A model generated the notes under the pieces. The model did not search any database. It was not told the origin of the DNA and saw nothing but the letters and a program-made list of their open reading frames with translations. The position numbers and the translations under genes were made by a program. Source: Phycisphaerales bacterium UBA1910 (GTDB lineage Bacteria; Planctomycetota; Phycisphaerae; Phycisphaerales; UBA1924). From it: DNA of 6,658 nucleotides. This document shows, in pieces, positions 1 to 5,762 of the stretch; position 1 is the stretch's first letter; the number at the start of each line of letters is the position of its first letter. The stretch lies in assembly GCA_002337545.1 (NCBI GenBank), contig DDGE01000043.1, forward strand, positions 36,943-43,600, given 5' to 3'.

Positions 1-26
1 GGGAGATGGGTGGGGTTGTTGGGCAT
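1..26 (-). CDS. Possible start of a leftward gene, cut by the window edge
   Basis: An ATG read leftward from base 26 opens a frame (M-P-N-N-P-T-H-L) that runs off the left edge, so only eight codons are visible and no product can be named. The reason to call it is translational: a GGAGG Shine-Dalgarno sequence (complement of 32-36) stands exactly 5 bases before this ATG, close to ideal spacing. The gene would be divergent from the membrane-protein gene starting at 105, leaving about 78 bases for both promoters. It could be chance in a GC-rich genome; the alternative is that bases 1-50 are the tail of a rightward gene, since two forward frames stop near bases 43 and 50. Confidence 0.4.
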
Positions 27-30
27 GTCG

Positions 31-52
31 GCCTCCAACCTAATTGGTAGGC
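31..52 (-). repeat. Inverted repeat (hairpin) covering the SD
   Basis: Arms GCCTCCAA (31-38) and TTGG-T-AGGC (44-52) pair over 8 bp with a single bulged base and a 5-base loop (39-43). Read on the minus strand, the 3' arm is TTGGAGGC, so the GGAGG ribosome-binding site of the putative leftward gene would be fully paired. No T-run follows on either side, so it does not look like an intrinsic terminator. A role in limiting translation is inference. Confidence 0.35.
32..36 (-). promoter_or_regulatory. Shine-Dalgarno GGAGG of the left-edge gene
   Basis: On the minus strand GGAGG is followed by five bases (CCGAC) and an ATG. It is one of the few strong SD sites in the window, and it lies inside the stem of the hairpin at 31-52. 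Confidence 0.4.
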
Positions 53-92
53 GCGATGCGATCCTTGGGCGTAGGAATTGTGCGTTTCGATG

Positions 93-98
93 TATACT
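93..98 (+). promoter_or_regulatory. Putative -10 hexamer TATACT (leaderless start of orf1)
   Basis: TATACT matches the sigma-70 -10 consensus TATAAT at 5 of 6 bases and is separated by exactly six bases from the ATG at 105, so the predicted transcription start is the A of that ATG. There is no convincing -35 at 16-18 bp spacing, which lowers confidence. The same geometry recurs before ppk2. Confidence 0.35.
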
Positions 99-104
99 CC
101 TGCG

Positions 105-737
105 ATGTTGTTGCTCAGACGGCCATCAAAGGTGATTCTGGTTGTACTGTTTGTCTGCTCGATCGGGATGATGCTCTTTGCGTGGAATGGTGCTAAGGGC
201 AATCCGCGTGAGGGGTGGTCGATGGTCAAAGTCTGGACTGGCGTATCTGAGCTGCCGGGTAGCAGGAGTTGGGCCTATCTCGTTGCGGGGCCATCTCCTG
301 CGAACACGGTACAGATCGATAGTGAGGCTGATCACTACGGCTCTGTGGTCGTACGCCGATATCGGCGTGGGTTGTTTTTTCCGTGGCTTGAGACATTCGA
401 TGTCCAACTCATCCATTATCAGCCTTACACGACTTGGAAGAGCGGTACCTATGACCCCGTCTTCCATGAAACACTTGCACACATCCGGCCGGTGTATGTT
501 GAGTATGCTCATGAGCGTGGCGAATGGTTTCAACGCGTCGTCGATGCGATCGATGCGGAGTTGGACGGGGCGTATCCGGCAAGGACTGTTTCGTGGGAGC
601 TTTTCGTGCTTGACGCTGTGGGCCTAATTGCCCCCTTCTTTCTTGTGTACAGCCTGACTTGGTTGATTGTGCTGTTGACAGGGTATCGGCCAAGAACAGG
701 TGTTGACGGCCCAGTGCTGTTTGAGCGTGCCGAGTGA
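105..737 (+). CDS. Membrane protein of unknown function, two transmembrane helices
   Basis: A 210-residue protein that I do not recognise. It has an N-terminal hydrophobic helix after a basic start (about residues 11-27) and a second near the C-terminus (about 168-193), with a roughly 140-residue soluble part between them, most likely exported since both ends would then lie inside. That part is rich in aromatic residues and contains an RRYRR stretch (84-88) and a Tyr/His-rich central segment (about 100-135). The start is uncertain: ATG at 105 fits the upstream -10 element, while ATG at 90 or TTG at 78 would add 5 or 9 residues; none has a good Shine-Dalgarno. Codons look more T-rich than in the genes to the right, hinting at a less conserved or accessory gene. 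It ends 24 bases before the peptidase gene. Confidence 0.7.
   Translation: MLLLRRPSKVILVVLFVCSIGMMLFAWNGAKGNPREGWSMVKVWTGVSELPGSRSWAYLVAGPSPANTVQIDSEADHYGSVVVRRYRRGLFFPWLETFDVQLIHYQPYTTWKSGTYDPVFHETLAHIRPVYVEYAHERGEWFQRVVDAIDAELDGAYPARTVSWELFVLDAVGLIAPFFLVYSLTWLIVLLTGYRPRTGVDGPVLFERAE
353..368. repeat. 16-bp perfect palindrome
   Basis: ACGCCGATATCGGCGT reads identically on both strands, with no mismatch. It lies inside the membrane-protein gene and encodes Arg-Arg-Tyr-Arg-Arg, so Arg codon choice may explain it. No second copy is visible in the window. Confidence 0.6.
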
Positions 738-750
738 ACACACCTCCGCA

Positions 751-756
751 TATCAT
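751..756 (+). promoter_or_regulatory. Putative -10 hexamer TATCAT before the peptidase gene
   Basis: TATCAT matches the -10 consensus at 5 of 6 positions and is followed after five bases by the ATG at 762. There is no Shine-Dalgarno before that ATG and no good -35 at normal spacing. It would give a leaderless or nearly leaderless mRNA. It could be chance; co-transcription with the upstream gene, 24 bases away, is the alternative. Confidence 0.25.
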
Positions 757-761
757 GATGC

Positions 762-2015
762 ATGAGTGATACCCCCGCTGTCGAAACTTCCACGCACACG
801 ATCCCCGATGAACGCCGAGCGGCGCATGTCGAATGGCTGATGCAGGTCACCCAGATTCCCACCGCGGCGGGCAAGGAGCATCGGGTCATCGAATGGATCG
901 ATGCGTGGATCGCGGCGCGTGCGGGCGTGAGCAAGCATGTCGATGCGCACGGGAACTTCGAGTTGCGTCTTGCGGATTCACCCGAAACAGATCATCCGAT
1001 CTACTTCACCGCCCACCTTGATCATCCGGCGTTTGTCGTCGAGGAGATCCGCGATGGGGAACTGATCCTCTCGTTCCGGGGCGGTGTGATGAGCGATTAC
1101 TTCCCCGACGCGCCGATCCGTGTTCATCACACGAGCGATGCGTACCTCGATGCGACGATCGTTGAAGAGCACGATCCGGACGGGACCGAATGGAGCGAGA
1201 CGGACACGCGCCCGTACAAGATGTATCGCGCATCGTGCGCGAACGCGTCGGACGCCTCGGTCGGTGATATCGGGACCTGGGAGCTCCCTGAGGCGCAGAT
1301 CATCGACGACGAGTTCGGAGGGATCATCCACACCAACGCGTGCGATGACCTGGCGGCGGTGGCGGCGGCGTTGTGTGCGCTCGATGAGATCCGGCTCGCG
1401 CAAGCGGACGGCGCGGACAAGACGGATGTGCGCGTGCTCTTCACGCTCGCGGAGGAGATCGGGTTCGTCGGCGCGATCGGCGCGAGCAAGGACGGGTTCA
1501 TGCCCAAGGGGTCTCGGATCATCGCGCTGGAGAACTCGCGGGCGTTCCCGGATTCACCGATCCACGGCGGACCGATCGTTCGCGTGGGCGATCGGATCAG
1601 CGTGTTTTCGCCCGAGCTGACAGGGGCGGTGGCGAAGGTTGCGGAACGCATCGCGGGCGGGCCCGCGACACCGAAGGCGTCGCAGAAGAACAGCGAGATG
1701 CCCAAGTGGAAGTGGCAGCGTAAGCTGATGGCGGGCGGCGCGTGCGAGGCGAGCGTGTATTGTGCGTACGGGTATACCGCGACCTGCGTGTGTCTGCCGC
1801 TGGGTAACTACCACAACATGGCGAATCTCGGTGCCGTTCAGGACGGGTCATTCGAGGGCTCGCCGCGGGTTGGGCGTGAGCATGTGGGGATCGATGATTT
1901 TCACGGGATGGTGGATCTGCTGATCGGGTGCGGGATGGATTTGCCGCAGAGTCCGGGGTTTGTGGAGCGGGTGGAGAAGCTGTGGGACGAGCGGAAGTTC
2001 GTGATCGGATCGTGA
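762..2015 (+). CDS. M42-like (M20/M28 clan) zinc metallo-aminopeptidase
   Basis: A 417-residue predicted cytoplasmic peptidase; no signal peptide is seen. The di-metal site of the M42/M20 clan is readable in order: H85 and D87 in AHLDHPAF, D195 (or D196) in NACDDLAA, the catalytic/metal pair E231-E232 in LAEEIGFVGA, E257 in ALENS, and H351 in GNYHNM. Residues 98-185, between the first and second motifs, match in position the beta-barrel domain inserted in M42 aminopeptidases. The likely role is removing N-terminal residues from peptides, but the substrate is unknown. Residue 257 is Glu where classical M42 enzymes have Asp, and the segment before the last His is Cys-rich (C328, C334, C342, C344). 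The length is a little above the usual ~350 of M42. The ATG at 762 has no Shine-Dalgarno. It is probably co-transcribed with the next gene. Confidence 0.85.
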   Translation: MSDTPAVETSTHTIPDERRAAHVEWLMQVTQIPTAAGKEHRVIEWIDAWIAARAGVSKHVDAHGNFELRLADSPETDHPIYFTAHLDHPAFVVEEIRDGELILSFRGGVMSDYFPDAPIRVHHTSDAYLDATIVEEHDPDGTEWSETDTRPYKMYRASCANASDASVGDIGTWELPEAQIIDDEFGGIIHTNACDDLAAVAAALCALDEIRLAQADGADKTDVRVLFTLAEEIGFVGAIGASKDGFMPKGSRIIALENSRAFPDSPIHGGPIVRVGDRISVFSPELTGAVAKVAERIAGGPATPKASQKNSEMPKWKWQRKLMAGGACEASVYCAYGYTATCVCLPLGNYHNMANLGAVQDGSFEGSPRVGREHVGIDDFHGMVDLLIGCGMDLPQSPGFVERVEKLWDERKFVIGS

Positions 2016-2019
2016 GGGA
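2014..2019 (+). promoter_or_regulatory. Shine-Dalgarno GAGGGA overlapping a stop codon
   Basis: GAGGGA begins within the TGA stop (2013-2015) of the peptidase gene and lies six bases before the ATG at 2026. This fixes the downstream start and suggests translational coupling. Confidence 0.7.
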
Positions 2020-2025
2020 TCGAGT

Positions 2026-3066
2026 ATGACATTGCTGCTGATCTTTTTGAGTGTCTCGCTCGGTATCTCGTTCCTGTGTTCGCTGCTTGAGGCGGTGCTG
2101 CTGAGCATCTCGCGCACGCACATCGCGGTGCTTGTGGAGCAGGGAAGCGCGACCGGCAAGCGTCTGATGCGGATGAAGAACGATCTCGATCAACCGCTGG
2201 CGGCGATTCTGACCCTGAACACCTTTGCCCACACGCTGGGCGCTGCGGGTGTCGGCGCCCAAGCCGCGGCGATCTGGGGGGACAAGTGGGTCACGGCGGT
2301 GAGCGTGGTGCTGACGATTTTGGTGTTGATCTTCTCGGAGATCATCCCCAAGACGATCGGCGCGGTGCACGCGAAGCGTCTCGCGTCGTTCACGGCGATC
2401 ACGATCGTGTGGCTGATCCGGATCTTCAAGCCTGTCGTCGCGGTGTGCAACGCGATCTCGCGTCTGTTCACGCGTGCGGGTTCGCACGAGCCTCGGGTGA
2501 GCCGGGAAGAGGTGAGCAATCTTGCTCGGATGGCGCACGAGGAGGGCGTGATCGATCAGCAGGAGTTTGCGATCGTGTCCAATCTTGTTTCGTTGCGTGA
2601 GATGAGTGCCCGCGAGGTCATGACCCCGCGGCGCGTGGTGTTTACCTACCCGGCGACGCAGACGGTGTCTGAGACACTGAAGCATGGCCCTTCCAAGTTC
2701 GCGCGTGTGCCCTTGGTTGGCAAGTCGCTGGACGAGCCGATGGGTGTGATCCACCGACGAGAGTTGTATCTGGCGGATACGCAGGGTCGCGGGGAACAGC
2801 CGCTCTGCGAGCTTGCCCGCCCGTTGCACGCGGTGCCGGAGACGGCGTCTGTGCAGGATGTGCTGTATCAGTTCCTTCAGCGCCATGATCATCTGTTCCT
2901 GGTGGTGGATGAGTATGGCGGCAGCGCGGGGATCATTACGCTGGAGGACACGATCGAGACGATTTTGGGGATGGAGATCGTTGACGAGACGGACGAGGCC
3001 GCGGACATGCAGGACGAGGCGCGGAAGCGGTACGCGAGTATCCTGCGTCCTGATCAATCGTTGTAA
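2026..3066 (+). CDS. DUF21/CNNM plus CBS-pair membrane protein (CorC/hemolysin-C-like), short form
   Basis: A 346-residue inner-membrane protein. Residues 1 to about 150 form a CNNM (DUF21) transmembrane domain with helices near 1-28, 57-79, 88-110 and 120-146, including the typical NTFAHTLGAAGVGA stretch (65-78) and SEIIPK (104-109). A tandem CBS pair follows: VMTPR (198-202) marks its start and VVDEYGGSAGI (293-303) plus TLEDTIETILG (305-315) its end. Such proteins are linked to Mg2+/Co2+ transport or efflux, with the CBS pair sensing Mg-ATP or AMP. Unlike most relatives (about 420-450 residues) it ends just after the CBS pair and lacks the C-terminal CorC_HlyC domain; no frameshift is apparent, so this looks like a genuine short form. 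It starts 10 bases after the peptidase gene with a strong overlapping Shine-Dalgarno. The ion specificity cannot be read from sequence. Confidence 0.88.
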   Translation: MTLLLIFLSVSLGISFLCSLLEAVLLSISRTHIAVLVEQGSATGKRLMRMKNDLDQPLAAILTLNTFAHTLGAAGVGAQAAAIWGDKWVTAVSVVLTILVLIFSEIIPKTIGAVHAKRLASFTAITIVWLIRIFKPVVAVCNAISRLFTRAGSHEPRVSREEVSNLARMAHEEGVIDQQEFAIVSNLVSLREMSAREVMTPRRVVFTYPATQTVSETLKHGPSKFARVPLVGKSLDEPMGVIHRRELYLADTQGRGEQPLCELARPLHAVPETASVQDVLYQFLQRHDHLFLVVDEYGGSAGIITLEDTIETILGMEIVDETDEAADMQDEARKRYASILRPDQSL

Positions 3067-3089
3067 AACAACGCGAATGCGTGTATTCT
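3061..3089 (+). promoter_or_regulatory. Sigma-70-like promoter of ppk2, predicted leaderless
   Basis: The -35 element TTGTAA (3061-3066, 4 of 6 to TTGACA) and -10 element TATTCT (3084-3089, 4 of 6 to TATAAT) have an ideal 17-base spacer. The -35 consists of the last Leu codon and TAA stop of the upstream gene. Six bases separate the -10 from the ATG at 3096, placing the predicted +1 on the A of the start codon. No Shine-Dalgarno precedes that ATG, which agrees. Confidence 0.55.
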
Positions 3090-3095
3090 CGCACG

Positions 3096-3923
3096 ATGGA
3101 TGCATCGACGAAGTATCGGGTCGGTATCGGCGATCGCGTCGATCTGTCGCAATGGAAGACGGACGACGCCGATGGTGTCGAGCGGGCGGTGGTTGAGGCG
3201 CGTACGGAAGAGAACGCGCTGATCATCGCGGATCTGCAGCACAAGCTGTATGCGCAGCATGAACGAAGCGTGCTGTTCGTGCTTCAGGCGATGGACGCGG
3301 GGGGCAAGGACTCGACGATCCGGCGGGTGTTTGGGCGTGTGAACCCGCAGGGTGTGCAGGTGAAATCGTTCAAGCGACCAACGGAGGACGAGCTGGCGCA
3401 CGATTTTCTCTGGCGGGTGCACCAGCACACCCCGCGGCGCGGGCATATCGCGCTCTTCAACCGATCGCACTACGAGGATGTGCTCGTGGCGCGGGTGGAG
3501 GGCATTGTGCCCGAGGAGCGTTGGCGGAAACGCTACGAGGTGATCAACGGCTTCGAGCAGGGGCTGGTCAACGGCGGGACGGAGATCGTCAAGATCTATT
3601 TGCACCTGTCGAAGGATCGGCAGCGGGAGAAGCTATCCGAACGCCTGACCGACCCGGCGAAGAACTGGAAGTTCGAATCCGGGGATCTGGAGACGCGCCA
3701 GAAGTGGGACCAGTATATGAACGCGTATGAGGACGCGATCAGCATCTGCAACACGGAACACGCGCAGTGGCACATCGTCCCGACGAATCGCAAGTGGTAT
3801 CGGGTGTGGGTTGTGTCGGAGATCGTGCGGGCAACGCTGGAGGGGATTGCGCCCGCATTCCCGGAACCCAAGCTCGACCCGGTGGCCGCGATGAAGCTCC
3901 TTGAGCAGATGAACGGGGATTGA
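3096..3923 (+). CDS. ppk2: PPK2-family polyphosphate:nucleotide phosphotransferase (class III-like)
   Basis: A 275-residue cytoplasmic kinase that uses polyphosphate to phosphorylate nucleotides; class III members convert AMP and ADP up to ATP. Visible are Walker A (AMDAGGKDST, 65-74), the NPQGVQVKSFKRPT segment (83-96), ELAHDFLWRVHQHTP (99-113), the Walker B region FNRSHYEDVL (121-130), the basic lid helix (KDRQREKLSERL, 173-184), and the NWKF (190-193) and NRKWYR (231-236) motifs. This pattern and the length match the single-domain PPK2-related family, and FNRSHYEDVL resembles class III enzymes; the class call is from memory of the family. The ATG at 3096 is preferred over a GTG at 3081 because the family N-terminus (basic K-Y-R-V) follows it and the promoter -10 element lies between the two. 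The TGA stop directly abuts the stop of the opposing TPR gene. Confidence 0.92.
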   Translation: MDASTKYRVGIGDRVDLSQWKTDDADGVERAVVEARTEENALIIADLQHKLYAQHERSVLFVLQAMDAGGKDSTIRRVFGRVNPQGVQVKSFKRPTEDELAHDFLWRVHQHTPRRGHIALFNRSHYEDVLVARVEGIVPEERWRKRYEVINGFEQGLVNGGTEIVKIYLHLSKDRQREKLSERLTDPAKNWKFESGDLETRQKWDQYMNAYEDAISICNTEHAQWHIVPTNRKWYRVWVVSEIVRATLEGIAPAFPEPKLDPVAAMKLLEQMNGD

Positions 3924-3926
3924 TCA
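3921..3926. other. Shared TGATCA: abutting convergent stop codons
   Basis: Bases 3921-3923 are the TGA stop of ppk2 and 3924-3926 (TCA) are the TGA stop of the leftward TPR gene. There is no intergenic DNA, so each transcript must terminate inside the opposing gene or be shortened after synthesis. Confidence 0.9.
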
Positions 3927-5606
3927 GGGCTCGCAGAAACACGACGATGTGACATTCATATCGCATTCTTCGAATGCGATCGCGAGTCGGGCATTGATAT
4001 CGCTTGCTTCGTCTGTGCGTCCCTGTTCGTTGAGCGCGTTTCGCAAACCTGTCAGTGCCCATCCGTTCTCACGGTTCGTCTTCAGGTCCTCGCGATAGAG
4101 CGCTTCTGCCTCGGCGTAGCGCCCGTCACTCATGAGCAGCGCCCCCAGCGCGTGGCGGACGGGGAGCATCCAGGCCGGGGGTTCGTCGTAGACCAGTGCT
4201 TGCTCGTGGCGGATTCCCTCGCGGAGGATTGCGTAGGCCTCCTGCTTGCGTCCCTCGCGGAAGAGCAGCTCGCCCTGCATCATGGCGCGGGCGATGGGGA
4301 GCACATCGTGGACTCTGTTGTTGAGCACATACCACTCGTCGGGGACTTCCTGCACGCGGCGCTCGAACTCGGCCATCTCTTTGCGTGCCTGGTCGGTTCT
4401 CCCGAGGGCTGAGTTCGCGATCGCGCGGGCGTAGGACCAGGTTGCGCGGGACATCAATCGCCACTCCGGATAGTCGGGCTGCTCGAGGATCTGCTCCCAT
4501 TTTCCGAATCGGATCATGACATGCAGGTTGGTGGGCATGATTCCATCGATGAGCCCGGCGAGCTCGCGGAGGCTCTCTTCGGGGATTTGGGCTTCGAGTT
4601 GTTCCGCGGCGTCGATGGCGGTGGCGTAATCGCCGCTCATCATGCCGGCGAACGCGAGGAAGTGGATGTTGTGCGCGTAGTAGATCGAATAGAACCCCGG
4701 CGCGGGTGCTTTGGCGAAGTATGCCTGATCCGCGGCGATCGCATCGCGGTTGATCTGGGCAGCATCGGCGTATCGCCCAACGCGGATGTAGATGTGCGAG
4801 GGCATGTGCACGAGGTGCCCGGAACCCGGGACGATGCTCGTCAGACGCTCTGCTGCGGGGATGGCGCGGTCGGGGTTGTTCGATGCTTCGACAGCGTGGA
4901 TGTAGAAGTGGTTCGCGCCTGGGTGTTGGGGGTGGGTGTCGATGACGGATTCGATCGTGGACACGATCTCGGTGATCCGCCCTTTGGGTGCGCCGTCGGC
5001 CGCCCAGTAGTCCCACGCTTGCAGGTTCATGAGTGACTCCGCGTACAACGCCGCGACATCCGGGTCGCTCTGGAATCGGTGATGGACCTGCTCCATCGCG
5101 TCTGCGTAGGCCTCATCGAGCGGGAGTCGGTCCTCGGGTGCGGGCCATTCGTATCGCTCGCTCAGCGCCATGACCATGGCGTGCTCGACTGGTGACTCGT
5201 TATCGAGACGGGCGATGGCTTCGTCGATGGCTTCGCGCCCGCGTTGAGAGCGTGCATCGGTCATGGCGGGGTCGTTGATGTTGATGCCCTGGCAGTAGGC
5301 GATCCCCCACCAGGGCATCGCGGCTTCGGGATCGGCGAGCGCGGCCTGCTCGAAGGAGCGCACGGCTTCGTCGTGATTGAACCCGTAGGTCAGTTGCATG
5401 CCCTGGTTGAACCAGCGTTGGGCCTCTTCTGAGGCGGTGGTCATGGTTCGTGTGTAGTTCCCGAATCCCTCATAGAAGATCGGCGGCGGATCGGCATGGG
5501 TACTCTGGGTGTGATGGCACGCGGGCATACCCGCGAGCGTTCCGAGCAAGACAAGTGCGACAACGCTTGGAATGAGTCTGGTGACTTCTCGTGGTGCCTG
5601 CGGCAT
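3924..5606 (-). CDS. Exported TPR-family protein, probable lipoprotein, with conserved-looking His motifs
   Basis: A 560-residue protein of tetratricopeptide helical repeats. The N-terminus is a signal peptide (basic start, hydrophobic 11-26) ending at C30 in GMPAC, an imperfect lipobox, so it is probably lipid-anchored or otherwise periplasmic. Repeats are visible near 65-95 (WFNQGMQLTYGFNHDEAVRS region), 270-300, 385-415, 440-465 and 485-540. Set among them are His-rich segments not needed for a TPR fold: GANHFYIHAVEAS (230-242), GHLVHMPSHIYIRVGRY (263-279) and AHNIHFLAFAGM (311-322). From memory these typify a widespread uncharacterised bacterial TPR family. The C-terminus carries C548, C556 and C558. 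The frame stays open far upstream, but the ATG at 5606 is chosen because GAGGGGG lies 5 bases before it and a signal peptide follows; upstream codons would run into lemA. Function is unknown; ligand or metal binding is a guess. Confidence 0.87.
   Translation of the reverse strand: MPQAPREVTRLIPSVVALVLLGTLAGMPACHHTQSTHADPPPIFYEGFGNYTRTMTTASEEAQRWFNQGMQLTYGFNHDEAVRSFEQAALADPEAAMPWWGIAYCQGININDPAMTDARSQRGREAIDEAIARLDNESPVEHAMVMALSERYEWPAPEDRLPLDEAYADAMEQVHHRFQSDPDVAALYAESLMNLQAWDYWAADGAPKGRITEIVSTIESVIDTHPQHPGANHFYIHAVEASNNPDRAIPAAERLTSIVPGSGHLVHMPSHIYIRVGRYADAAQINRDAIAADQAYFAKAPAPGFYSIYYAHNIHFLAFAGMMSGDYATAIDAAEQLEAQIPEESLRELAGLIDGIMPTNLHVMIRFGKWEQILEQPDYPEWRLMSRATWSYARAIANSALGRTDQARKEMAEFERRVQEVPDEWYVLNNRVHDVLPIARAMMQGELLFREGRKQEAYAILREGIRHEQALVYDEPPAWMLPVRHALGALLMSDGRYAEAEALYREDLKTNRENGWALTGLRNALNEQGRTDEASDINARLAIAFEECDMNVTSSCFCEP
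3960..3980. repeat. 9-bp perfect hairpin at the convergent gene junction
   Basis: ATCGCATTC (3960-3968) and GAATGCGAT (3972-3980) are perfect complements around a TTC loop. The hairpin lies 36 bases past the ppk2 stop and within codons 543-549 of the TPR gene. No T-tract follows in either direction, so it is not a classical intrinsic terminator; it may instead define or protect the ppk2 mRNA 3' end. Chance within coding sequence is possible. Confidence 0.45.
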
Positions 5607-5611
5607 GTGTT

Positions 5612-5618
5612 CCCCCTC
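5612..5618 (-). promoter_or_regulatory. Strong Shine-Dalgarno GAGGGGG of the TPR gene
   Basis: On the minus strand GAGGGGG is followed by AACAC and the ATG at 5606. It decides the start of the TPR gene over an in-frame upstream ATG at 5648. Confidence 0.75.
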
Positions 5619-5646
5619 TTGATGTTCTTCGTCCTGTGTACCTCCC

Positions 5647-5674
5647 ATTATGCATGAAGTTCCTGTTGTGTTCA
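5647..5674 (-). promoter_or_regulatory. Putative promoter of the TPR gene
   Basis: On the minus strand CATAAT (complement of 5647-5652, 5 of 6 to the -10 consensus) lies 16 bases downstream of TGAACA (complement of 5669-5674, 4 of 6 to TTGACA). It would start transcription near 5640, giving a leader of roughly 34 bases that holds the strong SD. Found by eye only. Confidence 0.35.
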
Positions 5675-5689
5675 GCGGATGGCGTGCGT

Positions 5690-5715
5690 GTTCATTATTT
5701 GTTTTGATATAAGTA
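5690..5715 (+). promoter_or_regulatory. AT-rich island, possible lemA promoter
   Basis: This is the most AT-rich stretch of the divergent region and contains TATAAG (5708-5713, 5 of 6 to TATAAT). I see no -35 at 16-18 bases. Its position upstream of lemA and the abrupt composition change are the only support. Confidence 0.3.
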
Positions 5716-5762
5716 GCGGAATCCTGCCCGACCAATTCCCAATCAGTAGGGAGCGGGATGGT

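Larger units (their letters stand above)
5607..5762. other. Divergent intergenic region between the TPR and lemA genes
   Basis: These 156 bases are the largest gap in the window. They hold the TPR ribosome-binding site and candidate promoter on the left, the AT-rich island with a -10-like TATAAG in the middle, and the GGAG SD (5750-5753) of lemA on the right. I see no tRNA, riboswitch or strong hairpin here. Confidence 0.6.

Noticed and set aside
1..23. G-quadruplex-type motif with four runs of three or more G.
   Set aside because: G-runs are frequent in GC-rich DNA and here can be explained by Pro/Thr codons of the putative leftward gene; no other support.
751..764. CATGATGCATG and ATCATGAT small palindromes before the peptidase start as an operator.
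   Set aside because: Too short and partly self-overlapping around ATG-type words to distinguish from chance.
1597..3105. A 502-codon open frame on the minus strand opposite the peptidase and DUF21/CBS genes.
   Set aside because: Its translation is dominated by Arg, His, Thr and Gln with no domain pattern, typical of an antisense shadow in GC-rich DNA; both plus-strand genes have clear motifs.
4126..5016. A 296-codon minus-strand frame inside the TPR gene.
   Set aside because: Arg/Pro/His-rich composition and full overlap with the motif-bearing TPR frame mark it as a shadow.
5678..5696. Possible sigma-54 promoter (TGGC-like -24 element) upstream of lemA.
   Set aside because: The -12 element lacks the required GC, reading TTCAT instead of TTGCT.
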